Below, piece by piece: positions 22,836-34,605 of a DNA stretch of 64,000 bases. Origin of the DNA: Cordia subcordata (taxonomy: Eukaryota; Streptophyta; Magnoliopsida; Boraginales; Cordiaceae). Where the stretch lies: NCBI GenBank assembly GCA_028554755.1, contig JAPTOF010000010.1:14270501-14334500 (forward strand). The letters run 5' to 3'. The translations under genes and the position numbers were made by a program. The notes beneath the pieces are model-generated. The model made no database searches. It was given only the letters and a program-made list of their open reading frames with translations, and was not told the DNA's origin. Within the stretch, counting starts at the first letter, position 1; each line of letters starts with the position of its first letter.

Positions 22836-23446
22836 GGTTGGTAACATTTTCCGAGACGCAATTGATAATTTTTTTTTTTGGGTCAAGATGAGACGCAATT
22901 GGTTTACTAGAAGAAAATTTACCTTGCACGCATTTTATTATGAAATTAAAATCGCATTGAAAATAGAGAATTACAAAAATGGAAGTTCCAAAATAGTCTT
23001 GCAGCCAATTGTCGCTACTTGCACAGTGGGTTTTTCTTTTTTTTTTTTCTTATCATCAATTTTCATCACCATCTGGCCATCAATAGAAAATATCGAAACT
23101 AATCTATAGCAAAAGTGTCAGTATTACTTTATATTTTTATGTTAAATATTTAACTTTATTAAATAAAATAAAAATAAATTTTTGTTGTACAAATTCATAC
23201 TTTTCAATGAACATTAATGTGCCTCTTGTTAATATTGTATAATATATTTATAAACAACTGAAATAATACTTTCTCTTGCTCGTTTGTTGGTTTATTGACT
23301 TTTCTAGTAGATTGATCATACTGTACCAAATGAAGCTTGTATTTGTGTGTGTTTTGTGTCTTCTTAAGAAATGTACTACATTCACAAGTATTATTCTTAA
23401 TTTGTTTTTGCTCTCCTATTTTTATAATCATTATATATTGTATTAG
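22836..23446. other. intergenic, no gene recognised
   Basis: AT-rich DNA between the foldback element and the RPA-like pseudogene. An ORF at 22816-23109 has no recognisable domain. TCTATAGC at 23103, preceded by A, is a weak candidate for a Helitron 5' end. Confidence 0.4.
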
Positions 23447-24147
23447 ATGGCACCACCAGTAAACTATATCGCTGATTTGAAGCCCCCGAGACAAATGTAT
23501 CGTATTGTAGTACGAGTAATACGCATGTGGTTTATTACCAAAGGAACTAAAATAATGGGGCTTGATATGCTATTACTTGATGAACAAGTATACACTTATT
23601 TTGTTGAACGAACTACTTTGATATTTTGTAAATTTAATATGATTTATTTCTAATGATCCTTATTTTGACTTATTGATTTCAGGGTGATACCATTCAAGCG
23701 TCTATCCGAAAAGATTTGATTCCCAAGTTTGAAAATAGGGTTTGGGAAGTCGATTGTTATGTCATAGTCAACTTCGGTCTCTGGAATAACAATACCCATT
23801 TTAGGATTACCCGCCATCCTCAGCGTATTTTTTTCAACAATTACACTTCTATAAAAGCTTCTAACGTTAATACTGTGGCAAGAGAATATTACAATTTTAT
23901 TCCGATTCATGATATCTTAGAGTGTAGTGTGTAAGACTATTACAGTTTAGGTTTGTTCATTCTTTTATAATTATATCAATATTATACCTTTTTTATAATT
24001 TTTAATCTATTGTTGTTATTTTTACGAATATTTTACTTATTGGTTGAAAGATGTAATTGGCAAATTAGTTGGAGTTGGTGATGTAACTTATCATACTTAT
24101 GAAGGATTTTCTACGAAGAAACTCGATGTGGAGTTGCAGGACAAGAA
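23447..24147 (+). pseudogene. RPA1-like (DUF223/OB-fold) gene fragment, three exons
   Basis: Exon 1 (23447-23587) begins with ATG and reads MAPPVNYIADLKPP, RIVVRVIRMWFITKG and GLDMLLLDEQ. The donor GTATAC and acceptor TTTCAG give exon 2 from 23683, continuing in phase 0 as GDTIQASIRKDLIPKFENRV, VNFGLWNNNTHFRITRHPQR and YYNFIPIHDIL. A third exon (24051-24147) reads VIGKLVGVGDVTYHTYEGFS and VELQDK. This is the order of the DUF223/replication protein A OB-fold, which binds single-stranded DNA. The next exon (from about 24240) has stops, so it is a truncated copy. A Helitron-like 3' end follows on the same strand, and Helitrons often carry RPA genes. Confidence 0.65.
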
Positions 24148-24481
24148 GTGGGTTTACAATATTTGTTTTTAGTATAGTATCTTAGTCTTCTTATAATGTT
24201 AAAACAATTATATTTCTTTTTTCTTTTTTGTACTTTTGTAGTGAAAATGTATAAAAATTTTAATTCATGATGATGAAGGTGTCTTTTCAAACAAAACTGA
24301 AAATGTTGTATTTCAGGAAATTTTTCAGAATTTGAATTAAATTTTGTTGTTTTTCTTCATTTACATTACTTCATTCTTTTCTAACATCTTTCGATAAATA
24401 GCACACTGTATTATTTGTTTCAAATGTTTTAATGGTTAAAAAACTAAATGATTCTAATATATCATATCACTTATAAAATAT

Positions 24482-24510
24482 CCCGTGCAATCGCACAGGT
24501 GACATACTAA
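24482..24510 (+). mobile_element. Helitron-like 3' terminus
   Basis: CCCGTGC-AATC-GCACAGG forms a hairpin with one mismatch (24482-24499), followed after 11 bases by CTAA at the end and then T. A short hairpin just before CTRR with a T beyond it is the Helitron 3' signature. The 5' end was not located with confidence. Confidence 0.5.
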
Positions 24511-25465
24511 TATATTTATATAGCTTTGTGAAACAAAGAGCTTACGGGACATGACATAATAAAGGCTCTATAAAATATGAGACTAATTCAAATTTCAAAG
24601 CATTGCTTTATTGAACATTTTCCCTTTCCGAGGAAAATTAATGGATTTGAGTAGACTCTACCTTTCAAATTAAATCTCGCTTATATTTAAAGTCGGATGC
24701 ATTGGTTAAATAATTTGGATTCCTTTTAAATGTTTGAGAAATTTAAATCATCAATACATAATTAGTATTATATTGGTCATGTATGAAACTCAAATTTTCA
24801 AAAACAAAAAAATTAGCTTATTCTAAAGGTTTTTTTCCCATTATCCTTTTTTCTTTCTTTCTTTCTTTTTTTTTTTTTTTTTTTTTTTGTCTCTCCTTCC
24901 AGCGCACCCTAAGCCGCTGCTTGTGCAACTGAAGAAATAAATATCATGCACCAGAAGTGGAATCAGTCAAGTGGAGTGCAGTTTGTCCATGGAATTTAAA
25001 TTGTACTAATTAAGCACAAAATCAAGCCGCAGCACGGACAGAGGCAGAAAATTCTTTTATTGGGTTCAGTATAAGAATAATTCATATATAAAAAAATTTT
25101 GAACATTTTCTCGAAACATAAAACCTCGACAATCTCATATTTTAATTGAAAACCAAAAATAATCATTTCATTGTTAATGTTATCAAATGCATGCCTATTA
25201 AAGAAAGTAACTAAACAATCGTTCATGGGAGCACCATTTTTTTTTTTTAATGGGATCAAACCGTCAGAGTCAATTTTTTGGACGTAATATATTTTTTGTA
25301 AACAAAAGTTGAGCGGTCGCATACTACGACTACTCTTAACATGCAGAGCCGCCCCATGTGCAACGTTTGACGGGATATAGATAAAATAGAAGACTCAAAG
25401 TTCCACCAATTTTCTCTGTTTTACAGCCTTTGTGTAGAGATCAAGAGTTGGGTTAACACAGAGAA
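24511..25465. other. upstream region of the P450, with poly-T tract
   Basis: AT-rich. A CTTT/T-run low-complexity tract lies at about 24841-24888. A 108-codon ORF on the minus strand (24996-25322) has no recognised domain. A TATA-like GATATAGATAAAATAG sits at about 25373-25388, some 80-90 bp before the P450 start codon. Confidence 0.45.
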
Positions 25466-26390
25466 ATGAAATGGAGTTGGGATTCAGTTAATTACCCTGC
25501 AGTGACTTTCTGTGTCACAACCGGTCTTCTTCTTGTATTCGTTCTTCAAGTTACGGCCTGGAAGAGATGGCCACCAGGGCCACCAGGATGGCCAATTTTT
25601 GCTAACATTTTCCAGCTTGGAGAGCTCCCACACCAGAAAATGCACAAGTTGAAGATCAAACACGGGGCTCTTCTGTGGCTGCAGCTGGGATCAATAAACA
25701 CCATGGTTGTACAAAATGCTGAAGCTGCATCTCAACTTTTCAAGAAGCACGACGCTGCTTTCTGTGACCGAAAGCCTCCGTATACGCTAACAGCCTTAGA
25801 TTTCGAAAAAGGCTCGCTGGCTTTCACCAACCACGGCGGATATTGGCGTGTCCTGAGGCGGATATGCTCCACGGAGTTGTTGGTTAACAGACGAATGATT
25901 GAGACCGTTGAGCTCAGGAGGAGGATTATTGACAACATGGTGCTTTGGATTGCAGAGGGTTCAACAGCGTCACTTGCTCGAGGAGGATCAGGGGCAGTGC
26001 AAATTAGTCGCTTCCTTTTCCTCATGACGTTTAACGTGGTGGGCAATCTTATGCTGTCGAGGCACTTGTTGGATCCGAATAATCCTGAAGGTGCTGAATT
26101 TTTCGAATCCGTGCACGAAATCAGTGAGTTAGCTGGAACGCCCAACATTGCAGAGTTCCTTCCGTTCTTGAAATGGATGGATCCGCTCGGAATGCAGAGA
26201 AAAATGGTCGAGAAAATGACACAAACTATGAGATTTTCTTCCAAATTTGTGCAGGAGAGGCTCGAGAACAGAAAAGCAGGACAATTTCAGGAGAAAGAAA
26301 GATTTCTTGGATATGTTGCTCGAGTATGAAGGGGAGGGTAGAGATGGGCCTGATAGATTTACGGAGAAGCTTGTCAACATTAGTATCATG
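25466..26390 (+). CDS. CYP76A-type cytochrome P450, exon 1 (one-base frameshift)
   Basis: Cytochrome P450s of this family are ER-anchored monooxygenases; CYP76 members often hydroxylate terpenoids, but the substrate here is unknown. The ATG at 25466 opens an N-terminal membrane anchor (FCVTTGLLLVFVLQV) followed by the proline hinge WPPGPPGWP. Then come LGSINTMVVQNAEAASQLFK and the C-helix WRVLRRICSTELL (WxxxR). The frame meets a stop at 26327-26329, but the family sequence continues one frame over (DFLDMLLEYEG) from about 26300. One extra A in the GAAAGAAAGA run at about 26291-26300 explains it. The exon ends at ATG before the donor GTAACC. The frame break is either a pseudogene mutation or a sequencing error. 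Confidence 0.88.
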
Positions 26391-26763
26391 GTAACCTACC
26401 TACTTATAAGTCATTCTTTCGATCATAGCTAGCTAATTAGCTTGGCAACTTTTCATTTGTGTTTTATTAGTTATAGCAAGATCAACGTACGATGTTACCA
26501 TACTTTTATTACTAGCTCAAACATTACCTGATCTTATGTAATTGGCATGTCAACTTTAAATAATTTTTTTTTAAAAGTTTTTCTCTTATTTGAGCATGCC
26601 AACTAAGCATACATATAAGCGATAATATTTGTGCGATGAAACTAAATAGGGTAAGGTCTAGTATTAGACCATAGACACCATAATTTCTTTCTTGACAATC
26701 TGTTTATATTTTCAACTAGTTCCTGAAAGATTAATCTGTTTATAATTTATTATGCCCATGCAG
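26391..26763 (+). other. intron of the CYP76A-type gene
   Basis: A 373-bp phase-0 intron with donor GTAACC and acceptor ATGCAG. It lies just before the I-helix oxygen-binding motif, a position I recall for the single intron of many A-type P450 genes. Confidence 0.85.
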
Positions 26764-27378
26764 GAAATGTGCATTGCAGGAACAGATACTTCAGTTAGCA
26801 GCATAGAATGGAGTCTTACTGAGCTGCTACGCAACCCCCACACCCTGGAAAAGCTTAGGGAAGAGATTGATCAAGTAGTGGGACTAAACAGGAAGGTGGA
26901 AGAGAGTGACATAGAGAACCCACCATACTTGCAGGCTATTGTTAAGGAATCGTTACGTTTACATCCCTCAGTTCCGCTACTCTTCCCAAGGAAAACAGTG
27001 GAAGACACCAACTACATGGGATATCTCATACCCAAAGCCACGCAAGTCTTGGTGAATGCATGGGCAATCGGCAGAGATCCAGAGTCCTGGGAGGATCCCT
27101 TGACCTTCAAGCCCGAAAGGTTTCTTAACTCAAATATCAAATACAAAGGTCAGCACTTTGAGTTGATTCCATTTGGTTCTGGTAGAAGGACATGCGTAGG
27201 CTTGGCCTTGGCTCATCGATTGTTGCATCTTGGGTTAGCCACCTTAGTCCAAGCATTTGACTGGGACCTCGACGCTGGTGCCAAACCACAAGACATAGAC
27301 ATGGATGAAAAAATAGGATTACTTCTGAGGAAGAAAATTCCTTTCGAAGTAATACCTAAAAAGCGACTCGACGTTTGA
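26764..27378 (+). CDS. CYP76A-type cytochrome P450, exon 2
   Basis: This exon of 204 codons plus stop carries all the catalytic signatures. The I-helix reads AGTDTS, the K-helix ESLR in VKESLRLHPSVPLLFPRK, the PERF motif is FKPERF, and the heme-binding loop is FGSGRRTCVGLALAHR (from 27172) with the axial cysteine present. The end is FEVIPKKRLDV. Together with exon 1 it makes about 512 residues, normal for CYP76. Apart from the frameshift in exon 1 nothing here is damaged, so the loss of frame would be recent if real. Confidence 0.93.
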   Translation, partial: EMCIAGTDTSVSSIEWSLTELLRNPHTLEKLREEIDQVVGLNRKVEESDIENPPYLQAIVKESLRLHPSVPLLFPRKTVEDTNYMGYLIPKATQVLVNAWAIGRDPESWEDPLTFKPERFLNSNIKYKGQHFELIPFGSGRRTCVGLALAHRLLHLGLATLVQAFDWDLDAGAKPQDIDMDEKIGLLLRKKIPFEVIPKKRLDV

Positions 27379-28149
27379 AAACGAAATGGTTTCAAAAGAT
27401 TAAATCTCTACAATAATATTGCTCCTTGTAGACTTCTAAATTTAGCTAGCTAGTTCCCTGGTACGTGTATTATTTGGTTTTATATTGGGGGCCCTTATCT
27501 TAGCTTTTTGCTTTTTTGGGTTTGAAGTGTGAGCATCCTTTTCTTGATTCATGATATGGGATAAATGGGTTATTTTTCGTAATTGTTCTTTGATCATTTT
27601 AGCTTAGCAAATATTCTTTGGTTTGGTAACGTCTTTGAGTGGCATGTGATGAGCTTCTGCAGCCAATGGATAAATGGCAAAATGTCGGTGATGCCGCCCT
27701 AAAATTAGGCATTAAACATGGTGAAAATGACTATAATTTCCCTCTGAAAGTTGTAGTCAAAGATTCCATTTAATGCACTAGCTTAGTTCTATAAAAACCT
27801 TATAAAAATTTGGGTCAACAATTTTCTCATTTGTAAACTTCAAACTAACAGAATTAGATATTCCTCTATAAATATGAAAATTTTTCATCTACCAATTATA
27901 ATCTATCAACCTTTTGGATCACCCCAATCTAATAATCGAGTTAAAGGTTTCATCGAAAATACCAAAATGTTTTGCGTTTATCGTGATTTTTACATTTTAA
28001 CTCCAAAATGTGTTGCATCTAAAATACCAGTTTAAGCATTGCGGACAATTAACAAAGATAAGAAGTTAACTCCACAAAACTTTGCTAGACCTCCAATATC
28101 ATTCTCCCATATTAAACCATGACAGCCAAGAGTAAAGAGTTATACCCTC
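27379..28149. other. P450 downstream region, no gene recognised
   Basis: 3' flank with several T-rich and AATAAT-type stretches that could serve as polyadenylation signals (for example after 27410). No ORF with a recognisable domain. Confidence 0.4.
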
Positions 28150-29322
28150 AATTTTTTATTTGGCAAAAGATTAATTTTAGGATTTGAACTTTGCAAAATA
28201 TAGAATTAAAGCCCTCAACTTTGAAAGCTTTAGTAGAACTGCTTTAACTTATGAAAAATAATGGTGTTAATTTTTCGGTTATATGGTATTTTATTTTATT
28301 TTTCTATCTTAGGTGGATTTCCTCACATGGTAATATAAATCTTACGTGGCATATACACACATAAACTTTTAAATTCTAAGCTATTATGTACAAGTGCATG
28401 TATATAAAATTTTTGAATTTTTTCATTAGCCATGAGAATATAAATTAATCTACATTTTTTTCATTTGCTCAATATAATTTTTTATATTTTTAAAATTTAA
28501 AAAATTTAAATTAGTTGTGCATTTTAGGTATTAAAACAAAAAATTTAAATAATTTACAATAAACCAACAACTATACATTTAAATATTTTTGTTTAAACTG
28601 AATTAATTTAATGCACAAATAATTCAAATTATTAAATTGATATTTAAACGAATAAAATAAAGTTCTTGTTTATTAATTTCTATTTAATAAGTAAAAGTAT
28701 ATTAAATTAATTATTGTGCATTAATTTAATACTTAAAATGCACAATAATCTTTTTCCCAAAAAAATATATATTATTGGGTCAATATTATACTTTAAAGTT
28801 TGAAGTGTCTGTTTATTTATTTTTTGTTTAATAAGCAAAAATGTTTTAAAATTTTGTTTATTAAACCAATTAATTTAAATGTATAGTTAACTGTTGGTTT
28901 ATTGTAGATCATTAAACTTTTCATTTCAATACTTAAAATGTGTAATTAATTTAATTTTTAATATATAAAAAATTATACTAAGCAAAAGAGGAAAAAATTA
29001 TAGATAACTTATATTCTCATAGTAAACAAAAAAGATTTTCAAAATTTATATATCTATACATATACATAATAACTTAGAATTTATAAGTTTTTGTGTATGA
29101 GTGTCAAGTAGGAGTTAGATTGCCATATAAGGAAATTCACCTAATATAGAAAAATAAAAAAATGTTAGGTACGTGAAAAAACTAACACTGTTACTTAACA
29201 ATGTATAAAATCTCATTTTTTTTCGTAAATTCAAGCCTTTCTACTAAAACTTTTAAAATTTTATGCCCTTAGTTCTATATTTTACAAAGTTCAATTCCTA
29301 AAACTACCATTTTTCTTTTTAT
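28150..29322. mobile_element. 1.2 kb near-palindromic foldback element
   Basis: The left arm (ATTTTAGGATTTGAACTTTG, TAGAATTAAAGCCCTC, GCTTTAGTAGAA) reappears inverted at the right end (about 29160-29322). The inner blocks are inverted too: TAATTTACAATAAACCAACA near 28550 against TGTTGGTTTATTGTAGATCA near 28890. Arms of about 550 bp fold around a centre near 28740. No ORF. Such long arms could give double-stranded RNA. Confidence 0.65.
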
Positions 29323-30567
29323 CTTTTCTTTTCTTTCTTTTGTCTCTTTTCTTTTGCTAGTTAAGGTCCCTTGTGGCAAGCTTTCAATAACTCCAATCCA
29401 AATGAGATTTAGGGCATCAGGTGAATAGCACTCATAAGGCGTACTAATTCCTTTATTAAACAAACAGGCACATCAATCTCTTAGGATTCATGTGGAAAGT
29501 TTTCGACCAATGACTCCCAAGCACTTAAAGTTTAGAGCGTTAGATGAAGAGCCCCTCAAATTTAGTTACTCAAGTCCCTTGAAAACTTATTTACCTTTAT
29601 GACTTTTTTTTTTTTTTATGGAGCAAAAAAAACACATCAAATTATCATAATTTTAATACAACAGGGCCTTATTCAAGCAAACACCATAAGAGCACGGATA
29701 GTAACACTTGGATCGACCATGATAAGGCAAATCTGTCGAGGGTCTTGGATGGGTCCTTCAGCCTTGAGCCATCATCGGAAAGTCAACATCCCGAAAAGGA
29801 AGTACAGGAATTCAGCATATTACGACTGTTGTACTGCAATTGGAAAACGAGATCTTCGGGTTTGGGACTAAGAGGGATTGATAGCTACTAATCTAGTAGC
29901 TCGTCCCTTTAAGATAAGACGATCTTGATATCAAAAGACACAAGATACTCACCAGAAATACACAAAATCGCAGGGTTTTGAATTCGTTACTCTAAGAGTT
30001 CAAACCTTAATTATAAACTTTTGGTTTACAATCAAACCAAGCAAATTTCCTATCAAGTCTAATGCAAGCTTGAAAAATCATTTAACTTCCTACCAATCAT
30101 CCTTATGTTGCTTACAGAATAATGATACAATTATATAGCTTATTTGGATTGATTTTTTTTAAATGTTTTTTTCCCCTAAAACTCTTTTAAAAAATTTATT
30201 TTTAGAATTTCAAATTTTTGGTTTTTGAAAAAATCTAAAATTATTTTTTTCAAGTTTTTTCATTAATTTAATCTAAATACATATTGCAACAAAATGTGAT
30301 CCTTTTAAGAAAAAAAGTAATTTTTTATGAAAAAAAAATCCAAATATAACGAGGGATTTAGAGCTAAGAAATGTACCAAATTGAAACACTCAACATCGTG
30401 CGTGTCTTGTTTCCAAGTCTAAATTATCTACACAATTCAAGGCATAAAAATAGCGAAAGATTTTAAAAATGAAACATTTTTTGGCATTTGACACAATTTA
30501 TAAAAGAAAATTGCAAACAATTCTCAACCCTCACCCCTTAAATCCAAATTTTGTAATGTTTCCAGTG
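29323..30567. other. intergenic, no gene recognised
   Basis: It holds a 90-codon ORF at 29599-29871 (LIQANTIRARIVTLG, YDCCTAIGKRDLRVWD) with somewhat coding-like composition but no domain I recognise. The rest is AT-rich. Confidence 0.35.
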
Positions 30568-31275
30568 GGAAAAATTACACACATAGTCCCCAAAGTTGAC
30601 ATGATTTTTTAAATTAGTCTTACTTATTTAAGTTGATGCAAATTAGTCCCCAATGTTTTCAAAAACCAATCAAATTGGTCCCTAAGCTCAAGTTGTTATT
30701 CTTTTTTCTTTTCTTTTTTTTTATTCTTAGTTGATTATAATACCTTGAACTTTTCTACTGTGAATTTCATTATGAAATAATTTTTAGACAATAAAATTTC
30801 CTAATTTTCATTAAAAAATTTCAATCAGATGTCTAATGTGTCTTATAAAAGTTTACAGTAAATCCAAATATGCAAAGAATGCAATAACTACCATCCAAAA
30901 TGTTAAATTTCTACTGTTTTTTTTTCTTTTTGGCTAGGAATTCTTGCTTAAAAGAATAGATAATCGAATTTCGTTTTATAGCGCAAAGGGTAAGATTGTC
31001 AATTGCTTTTATATTTGAGGTCATTTGGGATATTTTTGTCAAAACTAACGTTCATTCTAATTGTAGAGACTAATCTAACAATAATAATTAAACATTAGAG
31101 ACTTGTTTGAATTATTTGAAATAATAGAGAATAAAATTAAAAATTATGTAAACATTAGAGACTAATCTGACCATAATAATTAAATATTAGGGATTTGTAT
31201 GAATTATTTGAAACAATAAGAATTAAAATTAAAAAATATATAAACATTAGAGACTTATTTGAATTTAACTCTTCC
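30568..31275. mobile_element. TIR element with 5-bp CAGTG target duplication
   Basis: GGAAAAATTAC at the left is roughly inverted at the right (TTTAACTCTTCC), and CAGTG flanks both sides (30563-30567, 31276-31280). The interior begins with AGTCCCCAAAGTTGACATG and ends in a tandem array. The class is uncertain; the 708-bp length fits a non-autonomous DNA element. Confidence 0.5.
31065..31265. repeat. 92-bp tandem repeat, two full units and a partial
   Basis: Units start AGAGACTAATCT at 31065 and AGAGACTAATCTG at 31157, and a third begins AGAGACTTATT at 31249. Spacing is exactly 92 bp. Units differ at a number of positions. Confidence 0.85.
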
Positions 31276-31280
31276 CAGTG

Positions 31281-33427
31281 CAAGACTCATGAGTTTTGAA
31301 TTTGCTCATTCATTCTTCTACCTTTTACTCATTTCTTTTCCATTGTCCTTAGCATTCCAAACTCCAATTTGATGTTTGACCTTGTCGATTTATTTGTGTT
31401 TTTATGCTTCTTTGGATGCATTTTTACATGTGTTTTGTGCTTATTGTTTGTATTGATTAGCCATTTTGTACCATACCTTAGAATAACACTTTTAGGGCCA
31501 ATGAGAATAGTTTTATCTTAAATCTGAAATTTGATAAACATGTTATCTGATAAGTCCCTTATAAGAATTAAGTGTCTTATATAATAAGATCGTCTGATTT
31601 GTAATTTTCTTAATTTGGACTAAAATGTTGTTATAAGTAAATTTAATAATAATGTTTTCAATTTTGACTCATAATATTATAATTTTATGATTAAATAATA
31701 AATTATAAAATATTAATTACTTTTTTAATTTTTTCTTTTCTTATTTATAATTTTTTTGAATTATAAATTTTTAATTATGTCAATGTTAATTTTTCTATTT
31801 TTAATTTTTTAAATTTAAATTTTTTATTTTAATTTTTAATTTCTATTTTTGATTTTAATTTTTAAAAATATTTTATTTTTTTATTTTAATTTTAATTTTT
31901 AATTTTTAATTTTTAATTTTTTAATTTTTTTTAATTTATAAGATATAAGTACCCTAAACCCAATTTATTTTTATAATTACAAATAAAAGTATCTTATAAC
32001 TGACTTATGATAAGTTGATAACAAACAATACTTTGTTATATAAGTTATCAAATAAGATAAGTATCTTAAAATAAGACCAAATCAAACACAACATTAAATG
32101 CTTAAATGGCTGATAAACTTGCTTTATTTTGATTTAGGAGATTTTGGTGGTGTAAAGTAAGACATAGTCTTATTAAAAATGGATTTAATAATAAGAGTAA
32201 CTTTTGACATTTTTATCATTTTATAATATAATAGGCGAATTATGTAGTCCATCAAGTTACTTGGTCAAGGGTTGATCTACAAGAGTTATAGTTGATAAGA
32301 GTTGATTGAGATATTCCTAAAATATTCAAGACCATAGGATTAGTTGAGATAGACAGTCAACAATCCAGTAAAACCTAAATCCAATTTGGCTTACTCCATG
32401 AAGGAGTTCACAAAAGCTAATGCATAGGTGCATCTAGAGTTGTCTTCATTGAACTAATATGCCAAGAACAACCAATAGTTCTATCCAATCACTTATTGAG
32501 GTAAGTTGTCGGGTGACAGTTTTGCAAAATACTCCATATGTTTGGTAGCACCATAATAATTTGTAAATCACTTGGGGTTAGTTTACCTTTTAGTTTGAAA
32601 ACACCATTTTTTAAGAATGCTTTCTAAAGACAGACTTTTGATCAAAAGCGCTCTGCTTGAAAGAAAATATATATTTGGTTAATTTTTAAATGAAGCAAAC
32701 TTTTATTGAATGAAATGATTTAGTTTTACATTTGAAAATAATAGTTAGTTGTTAGATTACTAAAACGACATTTTAAAAGGTATAATGATGCAATATTAGT
32801 TACGCTACATGGTATAAATAAAAATTCATTAAACTACATTAAAAATTATTATTAAATTATTAAACATTTAAATTATTATTTGTTTACATTATTTTATTAT
32901 TATTCATTTTTAATTAATTAAAGTAATTTAGTTATATAATACTATATTTTATTAATTTTTGTTATTTTCTTTTTATTAAATTTAAAATCTCTAGTTTATT
33001 TTCTATTTTTTAATTATTGTATTTATTGTTTATTTATTTTTAATTATAATTGTGATTCAAAAAATATTAATTAAAAATTTTCAAGATACTTTTGTCTAAA
33101 TTTTTTTTTCAAACTTCCTGCTACAAACTACAAAAGGAGAAGTAAAAAAATTTTAACTTGCCTCAAATTTCATTGACTTTGGACTTAAACACAATTTTAG
33201 AATAGAAAATCTAATACTTTTTTTTTAAATCAAGATGAACTTTAAGTTTGATTCTACAAAACAAAAAACTAAACTAGCTCTTACTACTCTATGACTCTAG
33301 ATGAAAAGGATAAAAAAGAGTCCTGCTTAGGAGAATGGACACAACAAAGTCCCACTAGAGCTCGTGGGTATTAATAGAGAAATCCACTACCTTGGATAGG
33401 ATGGACCATGTCCTATGTTGCCCCATC
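31281..33427. other. AT-rich intergenic DNA, no gene
   Basis: No recognisable coding sequence. A long TTTTTAATTTT low-complexity stretch covers about 31720-31945. A 'gcccgtttgattttg'-like repeat end was not convincing. Confidence 0.5.
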
Positions 33428-33710
33428 AGTGTGTGTTAGTGCGTTAGATGTGTGAGTATTTGTGTTAGTGCGCAAGTGTACGAATGTGTGTTACTGTATC
33501 TAAGTGTATGTGGATGAGCGTTAGTGCGTGTAAGTGTAGGTGTGACTGTGCAATATGTGTACGTGCAGGTGAGGACGTGTGTTTGTTCGTGTGTACGTTG
33601 CTAAGTGTATGTGCATGTATGTGTGACAGTGGTTAGTGTATGTAAGTATGCGAGATGATGTGTGTTAGTGCGTGTTAATGTGTGCGAGTGCGTGTTAGTG
33701 CATCTGAAAA
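33428..33710. repeat. GT-rich degenerate minisatellite
   Basis: About 280 bp built from variants of GTGTGTTAGTGCGT and related words (GTGTAAGTG, GTGTACG). Units vary in length and sequence, so it is an old array. The unit CpG content is unusual for the surrounding AT-rich DNA. Confidence 0.8.
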
Positions 33711-34386
33711 AGAAAAAAATCCAACATCCGAAATCCCAAAGAAAATTTTTTTAAAAAAATCAAATTTTCAAAACTCAAAGTTGGAAAAACTTAAAAAAAA
33801 GAACAAAAAATTCAACTAGACCAAGTTCGAGTTCTCAAAATTCAGTCAACATAACACCACTTCTACCACATGAATACTAAACCCTGCTTAGCCCACGCTC
33901 AAACTCGGGTTTTAAAAACTCAAACCTACTTTTGTAGCATTACTCATTACTCATTACTTTTTTAAAAAAAGGACATTTTGGTCTTCTTTTTGAACCAAAA
34001 AAACAAAAAACTAAAGGACTCTTGAAGTAAATTTGCAAAACTTGCTTTCTTGCCAATTATCTTTTACATCTATAAATATGACATACATGTACAGTAAGGA
34101 CATAAATGTGCAGTAAAGAGGTGACTATATAAGTCATATTTACATGGTTGATATTTACATTGTTGAGAAGGATAACGTAATCTTCATCCTTGGAGAACAT
34201 CAAAAATGTCATTTGAAGAAGACATACGAGTTTCAAAGGGAATGTCATATGGCCAGTCAGAAATGCAGCTTTTACTGCCAAATGAAACTTGTTTCAGTTC
34301 TCCTCAAAGCTTGATCTCGTTCACTCAATCCCAAAAGTAATTTCAACCAACTAGTAATTGATATCGATTCACGTTGGGCTGCTAAT
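33711..34386. other. downstream flank of CASTOR
   Basis: Region 3' of the CASTOR stop on its strand, holding its 3' untranslated region. The poly-A signal was not fixed. No ORF with a recognisable domain. Confidence 0.4.
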
Positions 34387-34605
34387 TCATTCCTTCTCAG
34401 CAATTACCACAAAAACATCCTTCAAGGACCACATCCTTCTCTCATTTTTGGCTGTTGGATTGATGATAGCTTTCTCTGCGTTAGCTAGACGATAGCCAAT
34501 CAAAATTTCTCTTCTCTGTCGTGCGCGTAATAGAACTTCATAAAAACTTAACTGCTCACCCTCCCAAAGGTAAAGATCTGCCCCCCTTATTTGCAATTCA
34601 TTCCC
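34387..34605 (-). CDS. CASTOR: CASTOR exon 12 (last)
   Basis: Residues 844-915 plus stop (GNELQIRGADLYLWEGEQ, FYEVLLRARQRREILIGYRL, WSLKDVFVVIAEKE, TGA). Acceptor TTGATAG. The C-terminus matches the family end. Confidence 0.94.
   Translation of the reverse strand, partial: GNELQIRGADLYLWEGEQLSFYEVLLRARQRREILIGYRLANAEKAIINPTAKNERRMWSLKDVFVVIAEKE

Noticed and set aside
25732..26244. A 170-codon ORF antisense to the P450
   Set aside because: Shadow of the P450 coding strand; the sense strand shows all family motifs.
29599..29871. 90-codon ORF as a small host gene
   Set aside because: The stretch from 29665 looks mildly coding but matches no family I know, has no clear ATG context and no splice partners.
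33428..33710. GT-rich array as a telomere-like or CRISPR-like repeat
   Set aside because: Units are not TTTAGGG and have no constant repeat and spacer pattern; it is a degenerate minisatellite.
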